From Cricetomys ansorgei (lineage: Eukaryota; Chordata; Mammalia; Rodentia; Nesomyidae), in NCBI GenBank assembly GCA_026225945.1, contig JAMJFZ010001134.1, positions 124,001-188,000 of the forward strand: DNA of 64,000 nt. The letters are read 5' to 3'. Shown here one piece after another: positions 48,976 to 60,589 of this stretch. Both the position numbers and the translations under genes were made by a program. Each line of letters starts with the position of its first letter. Positions within the stretch are counted from its first letter, which is position 1. The notes beneath the pieces were generated by a model. That model saw only the letters and a list, made by a program, of their open reading frames with translations, ran no database searches and was not told the DNA's origin.

Positions 48976-49689
48976 GGTTAGTTTCTGAAACTTGGTGTCT
49001 ATAGTTAACTAGATTTTGAAAATGTAGCATGACTTTTAATCTGTAACCAGATGAACATCAGGCCAAAGTCATATATACTCTGTGTTTGATTTTGATTTTT
49101 GTTGGTATCTAATTTACTCTGAGCTTGAAATAAAATTTAAAAACATGCCAACTGTTCAAAGACAGAGACTTTGGGTATAACAGGAGGAGAAAGGGGGTCT
49201 CTAAAACGCATTAGACCCTTCCATGTAACTAGGCATGCACTAGCTGTGAGACATAGATCTACTGTGCAACTAAGATTTCAGTAGAAAATTCAAGGTGGTA
49301 TTAGGAGGAACATTTAAGATACAGTGAAAACATATTTTCCTTAACTGATTAATATAGGATATACCTCATAATTATAATTATACTTCATTAATCACTACAT
49401 GAATTTGATAGAGTTTGATAAAGAGCTAATGTGTACCTTTGCATTCTATATACAAAAAAATATCTGTGTGACAAATTATTAGTGCAGATAAGAGTATTGA
49501 GTGGAGATGTTGTTTCCCATCCTTTCAGAGGCAATCATTGAGATATCAGAATTACAGTCTTGATATGAACAAGATAGACTCTTACTATACTGGTATATTC
49601 TTACCTGTTTGCTAAAATGGGTTCTATGGATTGTATTCTCCACTCAGTTCCAATTGCTATTTATTCTTAAAAATTTGAATATTGTCAAT

Positions 49690-49835
49690 GGAAAAATATA
49701 TACTCAGGCTACATAGATGGATCAGTAGTTTAGAGCACTGATTAATCTTCCAGAGAACATTACCCTTCTGTGTACTTATATGCACAAACAAACATGTACA
49801 ACTTACTGACCCCACATACACAAACAAATTTGAAT
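49690..49835 (+). mobile_element. B3/B2-family SINE remnant (paralogue of 38276)
   Basis: GGATCAGTAGTTTAGAGCAC then TTAATCTTCCAGAGAACA keeps the B2/B3 head. The CA tail has largely decayed. Confidence 0.65.
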
Positions 49836-50381
49836 TCATGTTTCAATTGAGATAACTAGAATTTGTAGAAGAAAACAATTTGCTATTTTCTCCTCATATC
49901 GCAAAATTTTCATCTTCAAGCTGTTGACTGAAGATGTTTTTAAAAGAAGTTCTATTACTCTTGGTAATACATCCTGTCAACTCACAAGTTCGCCACTTCC
50001 TTTCTTCATTGTGTGAATAATTTACCTTCACTTATTTCAATATGTGTACTAGCTTCCTAGAAATAAACTGGGTTTTGGGAGAAAGGACAGTTAGACTTAG
50101 AAATGTGATTCCTGGCATATACCATCTCTCTCTTCTTTTACATTGAGACTGTTTTAAAATTAAAATATTTTGCATAATAACATTTAAAATTTTTGCCCCA
50201 TTTCCAATGAAAAAACATTGATATCACATGTATATAAAATACCATAACTACATCTTATAAAATGAAGTGTTATCCTTACCATTATCTACTACCCATCTTC
50301 AAATTCTGTGATAGTCTTAAAAATGCCTGTGAAAAATGAATGCATTTTTTAAATGAATCTAATAAACTGTATAAAATATAC

Positions 50382-50512
50382 TTTTGAGATAAGATCTCAG
50401 TATGTAGCTCTAGGTTGTCTGGAATTCCCTATATAGATCAGGCTACCCTGAAAGTCATGTATCTGAATTCCACTCTGTCTCATGATGGCTGTGACATGGG
50501 ACACCACACCTG
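50382..50512 (-). mobile_element. B1 SINE remnant, antisense (paralogue of 38985)
   Basis: TGAGATAAGATCTCAGTATG, TAGCTCTAGGTTGTCTGGAA and GACACCACACCTG follow the antisense B1 order. Confidence 0.75.
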
Positions 50513-50604
50513 TAAACACTATAATCATTAGAACTTTTAAATCTTAAACTCTCACTTGCATTCATACCTTTTACTCAACTGAATCTGCTGAAGCTCAGGT
50601 TGGT

Positions 50605-50690
50605 CTCAACTCACTCTGTTGCTGAAGATAAACTTGAATTCATGACTATTTCTGCATTTACCACCAGATAATTGCAATTTGGGCAGCTTT
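50605..50690 (-). mobile_element. Second B1-like remnant, antisense (paralogue of 39205)
   Basis: GGTCTCAACTCACTCTGTTGC followed by AAACTTGAATTCATGAC resembles antisense B1. Confidence 0.45.
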
Positions 50691-53600
50691 CATCTTGCCT
50701 GGATTCCTTAAATCTCTCTTCATATCAGTTATCTCTCCTTCCTTGCATGCTACGAAAAGAAATCAGGGAACTTTTCCTGTTGCATACTTTACCTTGTGGA
50801 TAAGTCTGTTTCTGCACAATGATATTTAACTTGTTCGTTTTTCACTATGTTTCTTATCAAGTATCAATTTGACACTTCCTTGCTTTATTCAATGGTTTGA
50901 GGAAACAAAATTCCATAGGAAACTCTACTCTGAACGAATCACAGCACTAGGCATAGGGTATCTTAGATCTATCTCTTGAATGGCCATATGGGGCCCCATG
51001 TGGTTTGTCCAATCCAATATTCTTAAAGACATTCATTCAATCTTTACAAAAAATAGCCACGTTGGTCATGAATCTCAGGACAGTTGCTGTCAATGTTGAA
51101 TATGCCTTCCAGCCATTATTTTCTCTATTAATGGAAACCTCCTTCTCAAGGTGATTTCTGATGAGAGTTGGAAAAACTATACTAAGGCCGCCTTGTAATC
51201 CATGATATGGGCTATAGTTCAGAGAGTCCAGGAAACGATTATGGGGCATGTGTAATGTGCTTTTTTCCCTATAAAGGAATCCAAATTTCAAAAGGTGAGG
51301 AATACATGATAGATTTTGTCATGTAGGTAGTAGATTTACAAGAGAGCTTTTTCATTCCAGTTTAATAAAAGTAACAATGACTGGTCTGTGGTAGATTGTC
51401 CCATGCAGTTACAACCATCAACAGCTGCTCAAGTTAGTGCAGGTATCACAAAGAATAGGAATCTGTCCATGTATGTTTGGTTGGTTCCTCACATGTCTTA
51501 GCAGAGAACATCTTTGATTACTAAACATGTGGATAGCAGCTGATCAGTAAATTTAGTTCCATTGCCTCCTCTTAGTGAAAAATCTGAGCAAATCAATATG
51601 CAGGTACTTCATTATCAGCAACATAGAGGCTCCCTGTACACTGGTTCATACAGAGTTAGGACAGGATATCTCCAAGGAATCAAGACTCTGGTCTTTTTCA
51701 ATGGACATAACAAAATATCTAAACAGTGAAGAGATAACCTTTGCTATTTCAATTCTATGGGCTATTGAGTTGGGATGTCTCTTGTGTTAAGAATGAATTC
51801 CTCAAATGGAAGTGCACATATCCTAAGAAATCAGAGTTAAAACTCTGTTGAGTTTACACAAAATGTTTATGAACATGGAAGTTTCTGAGAATGGATGTTG
51901 TTTTATGTAGTGATTGTGTGTGTTTCTGCCTATGTTTATATATCAGTGTGTTTCTTTGTGTTATGGAAGAAATAGTCAAGTAAGTACGTGGTATAACTTG
52001 TCTAACTGCTAATTCTTGGAGGACAGCTCTTTTCTGAGTAGAACCAGGTGGCACAAGCGGTAGATCTGGTAGAGATGGGAGATGGAAAGAGCTGGCAGGC
52101 ATGGAGGAGGGAATGAATGGGGTCTGGATGTATTAAATGACATAAGAAAAACAAATGAAATACTTAACAACATGTAAAATGAATTTGGTGCAAAAAGGGG
52201 AAATAATAACAAGAAAAAATTCTTTCTGTGAACTTTTATAGTAAAACTGGATTCTGGAGATGAATAAAATTTGCTTAATCTGCAACAATGTTAAATTTTA
52301 CCTAATAAATTTCAGTTAAAACAAAAAGAAGAAACAACATACAAACACACACTGCACTGAATTTCACCTTTCTACTTGGGTCCACTTCCACTAATAGAAG
52401 GGGGTGGGAGATATGAGCTCATGAGCATCTTTTTATTATTTGAGTGGTGAGGAGCTGAGTAAGGTAGAAGCACAAGAATTTTGTTATTCCTCAATTTGGC
52501 GGTGTTAGAGTAAGAAATATATCTAAGAATCCATCAATATATTGAATGGCATAGTAACGAATTCTCTTGCTTTTTTGCTTTACTACAATGTTTATAGGTA
52601 AATGTGTGATAGGAAAAATAAATAGATCTCAACTCATAAAGAGACTTATAGCCTGTGGATAAAGTAAAGTAGTATATACTGATGTTATGAGTAGGTGGGA
52701 TTTTAGTAGCACTAAGAACACTTATAAACCCTGACAACCCGTGAGATCATGATGGTGGTATGGAAAACCCAATGTGATTCTTCTATTTCTTTATCAACTG
52801 GTCAACAAACATGAGCCATCTGGAATGCAGTGATTTCTTTGGATACATTACTTTCTCAATATTATTATCCTCTACATCCTTTCATTTCAGCATATGCTGA
52901 CAGTGATTCTTCAAATCAAGCCATAGTCAAAGCCTTAGAAGGTATACTGGACCTGGCACTAGAACCCAAGGCAGGGATATTGATGACATATTCTATGGTC
53001 TGTGAAAACACTGATCAGTATTGAATAGGAAGCTAAGATGTCCATAGCAGGGTGAGTTTTCCACTGTGTATATTTCTTCAAGATTGTAAGCTATTTCTTA
53101 AATTAGTTCCTGGTTAAGGACATAAGTATCTAGGAGGGCAAATGTCCAATATCTTCTATCTGATGGCATCTAGAAGTCTGAATTCACAGTGTCATTACCA
53201 TGTAGGAAGACTGATTGTGTAGTGACTCAAAATTGAGACTGTGGTCACAATGGTCTCTGAGTGTCCTGCAAAAATATCAAAGTCAGCATGTTGTTCTTGC
53301 ATGCTTGCAGATCTTGATGCTGCCCCTGGTCCCATAGGTTTTGTTTCTTTGGTCCTGGTCATTATTCCTGCTAAGAATGGGATTTTCACATTAAGGGGGA
53401 GCAATTCCAAGTAGCTAGTAATTTAGTTGCTTTGACATCAGAATTCTTTAGAATTATTAAGCCCACCTACGTCCCAATTATTTTATCTGGGATACAAATA
53501 TCATATCAATATTGCCTAAGATAACGAGTGGATATTTTCATGGGGGTCATGTAGTAGGCAGAGCAGTTGTGGTTTTGGTTCAGCAGAAAGCCCAGGATGT

Positions 53601-53939
53601 GGCAATACGTTCATTGCAGCATTGCATTCTAGATGAATTACTATGATGAGCCAAAATATTTTGCTCATGAAGTTTGTTGTTTTTGTTTTTGGTTTTCACA
53701 TCAAAACTTGATATGAAGGAAGATGGCTCACTCTATGATTTCAACGTAATGTAATATATAATGACCCCATTGTTTCATTCATTTTCCTTAAGCATGCAAA
53801 AGTCTAAAATAACAAGTAGATGCAAAAACACAATCTCCCACGTTCCTTTTTACAGTGTTTAGAATTGATGAAAAGGAGTAGCAGCCCAGTGTTAGTGTTC
53901 ATATTATTCTCAGACAGAGTTGAAAAAGTGGTCTAGCAC

Positions 53940-54200
53940 TCAGAAGCCAAAATTCTGCACAACTGTAGGTGAGAATAGTGTTCCCAATGAAAGTGTTTAC
54001 AGCTCCTAAAGGAAGATGCCTTGGTAATTAGAACCAGGGACCAAACAGTTCTGAGGTGAAGAAGATGTCCACAATGAAAAGGTATCCTGACATTTGGGAA
54101 GCCAGGAACCAAATAGCTTTCTCAGTTCTGAGATGGGGAAGGTGTCCCTAATGGGAATAGGCATCCTGACATTCAGGAAGCTAGGAACAAAGTGAGACAA
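53940..54200 (-). repeat. Degenerate minisatellite, 72-79 bp unit (paralogue of 42530)
   Basis: ACCAGGGACCAAACAGTTC at 54032 and AGGAACCAAATAGCTTTC at 54104 start similar blocks, with further partial units on either side. There are more units than in tract 1. A 71-codon minus-strand frame crosses it. Confidence 0.6.
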
Positions 54201-54900
54201 AGACCCCTTTAGCCATATCACTGAGGGAAGAGAGCAGATGGGAGTCTATATCCAAAAGTCTACATTAGGGACTTGGGAAAAGGGAAAAAAATTTCCTATT
54301 TTTTTGTATATCCCAAAACCAGTTGAAAATAAGACTGTCACAATTGAGCCAAATTTGAAGCAAGCAATCTTTAATTATATTAACTAAATACTGGGCAGGA
54401 AGATGTACTCTGACCAGTACAATTCTGAGATAAACATAGTATGAACCTGTCACCTCTCACAGAAATGCCCAAATCATTTACCCCGAATCATAAAGTGTAA
54501 AACTTTAGAAACATTAAGGCTATTCACTTCCCACCATGTCCAATCAGTAACAAGAATGTACCCTGATGTACTCCCTTTGTAGGATATATCAACTTACAAG
54601 AAAAGGGGCATCTGGAGAGTGGAGCACATCCTGTGCAGTAGGGTCAACTTGGGATCTACTCACCCCCTACCCAATAATCCAAGAGGTTATATCCTCGGAT
54701 GAGGGACATACAAAACTATATCAGCTTTATAGCCACACAAAGCATTCAAGGAGGTTATCTGTGTTTGTTTTAAAGATATCTTTGGCATAGTATCTAAAAT
54801 TTAAAACATCAGTTTTGCTCTTACAGTTTCTTTCAGTATTCCAAAAAGAAAACAGATACCTCATTTGACAAAGACCCATTCAAGTTCCAAAGCTCTTAAG
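54201..54900. other. Intergenic, nothing recognised
   Basis: No gene, SINE or simple repeat. It does not match the sequence after tract 1, so the duplication ends near 54.2 kb or one side was replaced. Confidence 0.45.
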
Positions 54901-56995
54901 CCATCACAGAACTTACTAGTGGGAGAAAAAAAATGTCCTAGTTATTGAGGCATACTGTTACAGAGTTGAGTGTACATATTCATTCCACTCAAATCTCTTT
55001 TACTCATATTGTATTAATGGTTATTAAGTGATTATATTGTGTCCTCAGGGAGCTTTTATGATGAAATGTTTTCTTTGTATATTTTACAATCCCACAAAAA
55101 TAACCTGTAGTAGCCTCTATTTCTGCATACACTGGTTATGTTTTTTCCAACAAAACCATGACCCAAGTCCTGGATGCTAGACTGCACTTACAACTAGAAC
55201 GCAAGGCACAGTTCACTGATAACACATGCAGTGGATAAGCTGATCAAAGAGTTGTGGTGGTAAATGTCTTCTGTTGTCAAGATTTCAACAATGGATAGAA
55301 AGCTGATGGCTTCAGAGTTATACACAGCACGGTGAGTTTTGCACTGTGTACCAGCTCTCACAAGCTCAAGTTAATTCACAGACTAGTTCTTTAGTGATGA
55401 AATAGGTTATTTTCACTGCTATAGCATCTTTGCAAACTACTATTTGATGTTCTTTAGGAGCATGGATTCACTGTGTAAGTACCACCCATGAAGTCTGATT
55501 GGTTTGTATTTCACACTTAAAACTAGGACCAAGACCACAACTGAGGGTACTGTTTCTTATACAATTCAGGATTTTGTTATTTCATGCTTAATGGTTTTAG
55601 CTCTACCTTTGGACAGTGTAAATGATTTTGTTCCTCACAATTCTGCTTCCTCATTTACCATTATATAGATTTCTGTTCATCTTTGCTAATGTGTGATACA
55701 TTAGGATTGACATTGGGCAATTTTTCTACACAGAGTCTCTAATCCTTAGAAATGAGACCCTATTCGATCTTCAACCTATGATCATCTTACTTTCACAAGA
55801 TGGGAAAAACATCACTTGCCGGATGGTGATCAGTAAAGTACAGTACAATTTCCTGAGGCATGTGGAATTCTAGAATTCTTGTCCACATAGAGAGAAAAAA
55901 AATAACAGAAGGATAAAACTGTAGTCACATAGCAGTCCTATTTTGGGGCTTTGGAAAGTGAGTAAATTGGCTGGTTTCCCTTACTATCTTCCTTGCAGAA
56001 ATCAGAGTTATCCCATATTTAAACAGCCCAACTTACTGTCCCAACTTGCATTCTCTGCTCTCCTTAGGCACACAAAACTCTTTATATCGACACTACCTGT
56101 CCTTATTGGATACTCTATGAAGTTGGGCACATACAATTCTCTCACTCAAAATTTGTATCCATTTTAATTTTTGTGATTATGTTATAATACTATTCCACTT
56201 CTCTTTATTTCCTCTAAAACTTCTCAAATACCCTGCTTCTTCTGTCTACTCAGATAAAGTTTTACATGAAGGACAGCCTAACCCCGATAAGGAAAATCCT
56301 AACAATAGATATTTAAAAAGAAACAGCAGGAAGATCCTAAATCTAGATCTACAGAAAGTATGAAATATTAACGGTTGAAGAAATAGTCTTCCACATTCAA
56401 GAGAAATAATAGTTATCCAATAACATTTTTGAAAATATAGTATACTTACAGTACTCCCCCTTTTCTGATCATACAAAAACACCTGTGTTAACTTCTTGCT
56501 CATTCATTGCCTCTTTATATTTAATCATAGACCAAATATGACCAAATGTAACTCAGACAAAGTTCATGCAAGAAACCACAACTTACACAAGGGTTTGTGT
56601 TCACTGTTGCTTGGTATGCAGAATGTGCATCTTTCAAAGAAAGCAATGTTTAGCATCAATAAGGAAAGTTTTGTGCCTCTCCTTATGGTGAAAGTGAGCA
56701 GAAGCAGAAACCTCAATGCAGGTATACAATGTAGCTTAAAACCAATGAATGAGGTAGTGTTTTTGTGTGAATATTACACTGCCTCTGTGACTTACCTAGG
56801 AATCATGCCCCTAATTATAGCTGATACATTTTTAATATGGATTCACTTCAGTCAACCTTGGTCAGGATCCAGAAATGAAATGATGTGATCAGAGTTGAAA
56901 AGCCTTCCAGGCATCTTTTTCCATGTCATGCTTCCCTGTTTAGCAAGCTACTTCCTGATTGAAGGCAGAAGCATGGGTAGCATGGTGCTGACTAT
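54900..56995 (+). repeat. Related ~3-kb unit, third copy (partial)
   Basis: TGAAATGTTTTCTTTG (55061), CTGCATACACTGGTTATG (55123) and AACCATGACCCAAGTCCTGG (55155) follow 52825-52940 and 41390-41470 in the same order. The later part (GGCTTTGGAAAGTG at 55947, TCTAGAATTCTTGTCC at 55870) is shared with the fourth copy (58572, 58471). It is diverged and has no conserved frame. Confidence 0.65.
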
Positions 56996-56999
56996 TAAT

Positions 57000-58736
57000 A
57001 TACATAAAGTCTAATGTTCAGAAATCACTTGAAAAGTAATGGGGGCATGCATTTTGGATTCTCCACGTGAGAAGGATTCAAGCATGAAAAGTTTCAGTAG
57101 CCATGATAAAATGTCTTATTTTTTGGGAGATAAATAAGAGCATATCTGTACTTCTCCTCACCAATATTTAAAAAACAACTCTGTATAGGTGTCCAGGATG
57201 AAACAGGGGATATTTCAAGTATCACAGAAAAGAGGCATGTTCCCTTGTAAGTAAATCAGTGTCTACTTTTATGACTGAACATATTAGAACATTAGTACTT
57301 AAACCTATGGATAGCAGTGAATCAGTCAATTAAATTACTTAACCTGCTCGAGGTGAGAATACTGAGCACGTTAAGTTTCAACAATATCTTTGGTCAACCA
57401 CAAGTGGGTTCCTTGGATTATGGTTGGAACAATAGGATATCTCCTACATGGAAGAGAAAGTGCTGTGTTGCTTTGAATATCACCATATATCAGAGTAGTG
57501 AGGATTAGACTCTAAAGTGTCAATAGTTAATTGGTTTAGATATGAAATGAACTGCCCACATGGTAAATACAAAATCCAAGGAATCCAATTATAAATATCT
57601 GTCCTTAAATATTTCAAGGTAAAGGGGTACATTTGTTCTTGTGAGCTTGGATGTCATTTTATTATCATATGTGAGTGTGGGTGTGTTATCATGTGACTTT
57701 GCAAATGTATCTATGTATTTTCTGGAAATAGAATTCAAATACTTACTTTTTCTACAGATTTGCACCATGTTCATGTGGTTCACATTGTACAAATAAGACA
57801 GAATGAGTTGATATTGTTTTCATTTGAATTGAAAGAGGGTGAGTAAGGCAGAAGCACAAGAATGGTGTTGGTATCCAGTATTGCGGAGTGAGAACAGGAG
57901 AATGGGAATTATAGATAAGTGCTTGAATAATATTCATTGGCAACTCAATTTTTTCACTTAAATGTGTGCATTGTTATATGCATACTAGATAAATGTGTGG
58001 CAGTAAATGTTAAAGAAGCTAGCACTCCTAGACAGTCTTGTGTACTTTGAAAAATGTTAGAAAGTATATATTGATGGGTCATAAGTGGGTGGGGTCCCTG
58101 TGGCATACGGAACTGTATTTGATGGTGATACAGTATTAGATCATAATTACCTAGCAACACAATGACATGATATGGGTCAAATCTCGTGGTCACAATAGGC
58201 ATGAAGTTTTGAGATGTAGTATTTCTTTTTGTCCTTTTACATTCCTAGGATGAATATTATAGGTGAAAAGAAACAGGATATTCCTGGTGAAATATTACCA
58301 TAAATCAGAATTGTTTTGGTGAAGCACACACCACTTTCTTTTTGATTTGTTTTCATTCCTTGACATGGGGGCGGTCTGCTTCCTCCAAAACATGGCAATG
58401 GTCCATTATATCCTTGGGGATTTATGGTCTTTTGACTCCGTTAACCAGTGCCATCTCCTGAGGCATGCAAAACTCTAGAATTCTTGTCCTAGCTGGGATA
58501 AAATGACAGTTCAAGTGTCCTTTGTGGTTTTATTAACAGGGAATCAAAACAAGAAACACCCAGGAATGCATATACGGCTTTGGAAAGGGTGGACTTGCCT
58601 GTGATCCTTTCTTGTCTTCCTAACAGAAAACTAAGGGAATCAAATTTTTCAAAGCACCAATCACTGTTCCAAGCTGTTTTCTCTGATCTCTACACTCTCT
58701 GAAAGCACATTTATTGGAATATACACCACAAAATAC
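57000..58736 (+). repeat. Related ~3-kb unit, fourth copy, 5' part before the provirus
   Basis: CCTATGGATAGCAGTGAATC (57303) matches CATGTGGATAGCAGCTGATC (51526). GGCAGAAGCACAAGAATGG (57847) matches 52466 and 41059. CTGAGGCATGCAAAACTCTAG (58459) matches 55853. The provirus interrupts the unit at 58743. Confidence 0.65.
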
Positions 58737-58742
58737 ATAATC
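58737..58742. repeat. Target-site duplication, left copy
   Basis: ATAATC directly abuts the provirus and recurs at 61649-61654. Six bp is the usual duplication length for IAP-type and other betaretrovirus-like integrations. Confidence 0.9.
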
Positions 58743-59121
58743 TGTGATCGCCCGCCTCACCTGCAAGGAAGACACCGCAGACAGGATTCTTCTGGTTCAT
58801 GCTTTATTGAGGACTGTAGCTTGATTGAGTGTTGAGAGTGAAAGACCCTGAATGTGTGAGACACCCTGCTTATATAGGCAACGTGACCATCAACGATTGG
58901 ATACATGTCCAGAACCTCATTAACATAGGGGGAGGCGGCAAGCAACGTGACCATCAATGATTCGATGCATGTCCAGAACCTCATTAGCATAGGGGGAGGC
59001 GGCAAGGATTACTCAACTTGCACCTGCGCTGTTACTTGTTTACTCCAGAACCGAGCAAGAGGAGCCCGGAAGCAGGAAACCGGCGCCATCCTGTAATGGC
59101 ATTTCAACTCGGCTCCCAACA
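58743..59121 (-). mobile_element. 3' LTR with a 64-bp U3 tandem duplication
   Basis: 379 bp. The TATA-like TATATAAG is at 58869-58876 (complement) and the polyadenylation signal AATAAA at 58803-58808. Upstream of the TATA box, a 64-bp block occurs twice in tandem with four mismatches. It includes GGTCACGTTGC, a CCAAT-containing segment, an octamer-like ATGCTAAT and a CCGCCTCCCCC GC-rich element. The 5' LTR has this block once. The extra block plus two 1-bp indels accounts for the whole 66-bp length difference. Confidence 0.93.
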
Positions 59122-59133
59122 TCTCCCCCTTTT
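59122..59133 (-). other. Polypurine tract
   Basis: Sense AAAAGGGGGAGA directly upstream of the 3' LTR start, the expected primer for plus-strand DNA synthesis. Confidence 0.9.
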
Positions 59134-59491
59134 ATATTAAATTGAGGACAAAGGAACATGCTAAGTCACCGATCAACCCCCTCCATCTACGGAGGTGAGG
59201 ATCGAGGAAGTTAAGCATGTCCTAAATACCCAGGTTACCTTATCTCGTGCAATGAGGAGAACCTCTGAGATGTGCAAAGGCTAACCTTGGGTCGAATAAG
59301 TGATGTGCCTATTCTTGGTGCAATGGGAACAAGCCCTCAGGGTGCAAAGGCCACATACCCAAAATTGTCTTGAAAGAAAACATGTGGGGGAGATGAACTT
59401 CTGTCTCATTGGCTCTGATAACACACAGCTTAACTATTAATAAGAGGGTTGGACAATACATATCAACCATCGACCCAACGATTAAGCGTTG

Positions 59492-59821
59492 CTAACCAGG
59501 CCGCAGGGGAATGTCCCACATCAAGAGCAGCAAATGCTTGAATAATACAGAAGCAATCATCATAATACCCATAGTTCCCCGACCTGCCCATTCCTTGAGA
59601 TACATGGTAGCATTCTTAATCCAATTCCATAGTCCTGCTACCATGGATAAGTCCACACGAGTTGAATTGACATGTGCAATGGCCAGTCTTAGGTCCCTCA
59701 TAGTAGCATCAAATTGTGATGACCAATCCGTCTTGAGATATTGAGAAAGTTCCCGTGACAAATTTGCAGCAACAGTATAATTATGATATTGAACAGATGT
59801 CACACATAAACCAAATATCAA
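59492..59821 (-). pseudogene. Env transmembrane-subunit remnant
   Basis: A 109-codon open frame. The N-terminal part has three N-glycosylation sequons (NYT, NST, NAT) and an amphipathic, helix-prone stretch like the ectodomain of a betaretroviral-type TM subunit. The C-terminal part has a hydrophobic run (GIMMIASVLF and HLLLLMW) suited to a membrane anchor. The frame has no fusion peptide or surface subunit of its own, and stops separate it from the upstream env piece, so no functional envelope is expected. About 360 bp of non-open sequence follows before the polypurine tract. Assignment rests on position and general features rather than an alignment. Confidence 0.65.
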
Positions 59822-59853
59822 ACGGGTTATTTACAGTAGCTTTGTTTGGGCAA

Positions 59854-60110
59854 TCATCCGAACCCAAAGATCCAATGCAAGGGGCGAAGGTAAATTATCT
59901 TTCCTACCTCTACACCGGGGGCCCACTGAGGCTGACTGTGAATATAACTATAACTATTACTAATCTTAGGCCAACCACCCTTAATGTAAGTGCCATCTTC
60001 AGTAGTCCAGTCATCTTCATCTACCCAAATTGCACTAGAATTGGAAAGTTGTATACAATTATTCTCGTTAGTCATAGTAAAACAAAGTGTTCCATTTAGG
60101 GAAAATGTAT
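59854..60110 (-). pseudogene. Env surface-region remnant
   Basis: An open frame between the integrase part and the TM remnant. It contains a Cys, the sequon NSS, an acidic DEDDW patch and aromatic-rich text ending in a stop. Its place between pol and TM fits the SU subunit, but it covers only about 75-85 codons, so nearly all of SU is missing. The exact start is uncertain because no clear start codon or signal peptide is preserved. Confidence 0.5.
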
Positions 60111-60119
60111 GATCTTCCC

Positions 60120-60575
60120 CTATAGCGCTGCGCTGATTGTAGCAAAGAAGCGGGGGAAAACTTGAGCATCATGCATCACTGGCATTGGTCTGGGGAGTGT
60201 TGTTAGTATTCCCCATCGTTGTTCTGTGCGTATCGGGGCCACTTTATCAGGATCATCTGGAGAGCCAGTAGCATTTTCAAGATCCTCATCCTGTTCTTGA
60301 TCTTCTAAGGGCTGTTTCACCGTTCTCGTCAGACGAGCAGGCACCCAAATGGGGTTTTCTTGGTCCTGAGGAAAAACACAAATATCTCCCCTGGATCTTA
60401 TTAAAACTTGATCCAGGTCCTTCCATTGATTAGACAATACATCTTTCCACTTGACATTTTCTAGTGGAGGTTGTGTAGACATAGCATGTCTATCTGCTGC
60501 AGATCTTCCAGCAGCATCCAAATTCAAAAAATTTAAGGTAAATAATATAAGGAAAATGGTACTTTTAGGTCCCAT
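60120..60575 (-). pseudogene. Pol integrase C-terminal remnant running into env-leader-like sequence
   Basis: A 151-codon stretch starting at an internal Met. Residues about 10-30 (FTLNFLN, then AADRH) resemble the end of a betaretroviral integrase core. Residues about 40-85, with VKWKDVL, a QWKDLDQVL-like block, GDICVFPQ and WVPARL, match the integrase C-terminal DNA-binding domain. The catalytic D,D-35-E core is absent, so it cannot integrate DNA. The last 60 residues are acidic and Pro-rich, and may be env leader. The frame is open upstream into the gag-derived Pro-rich region, so the deletion joined gag to integrase in frame. Confidence 0.75.
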
Positions 60576-60589
60576 AGTGGGGCCGCCTA

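Larger units (their letters stand above)
47800..54200 (+). repeat. Paralogous tract 2 (direct duplication)
   Basis: Second copy of the 36.4-42.76 kb tract with the same order of SINE remnants and unique landmarks. Small indels shift the offset between about 11.39 and 11.43 kb. No reading frame longer than about 85 codons is present, and none matches tract 1. It continues into related 3-kb units downstream. Confidence 0.85.

Noticed and set aside
56496..56888. 130-codon plus-strand frame in the third ~3-kb unit
   Set aside because: Not preserved in the fourth unit (61.9-62.3 kb) or in the main tracts; no recognised motif.
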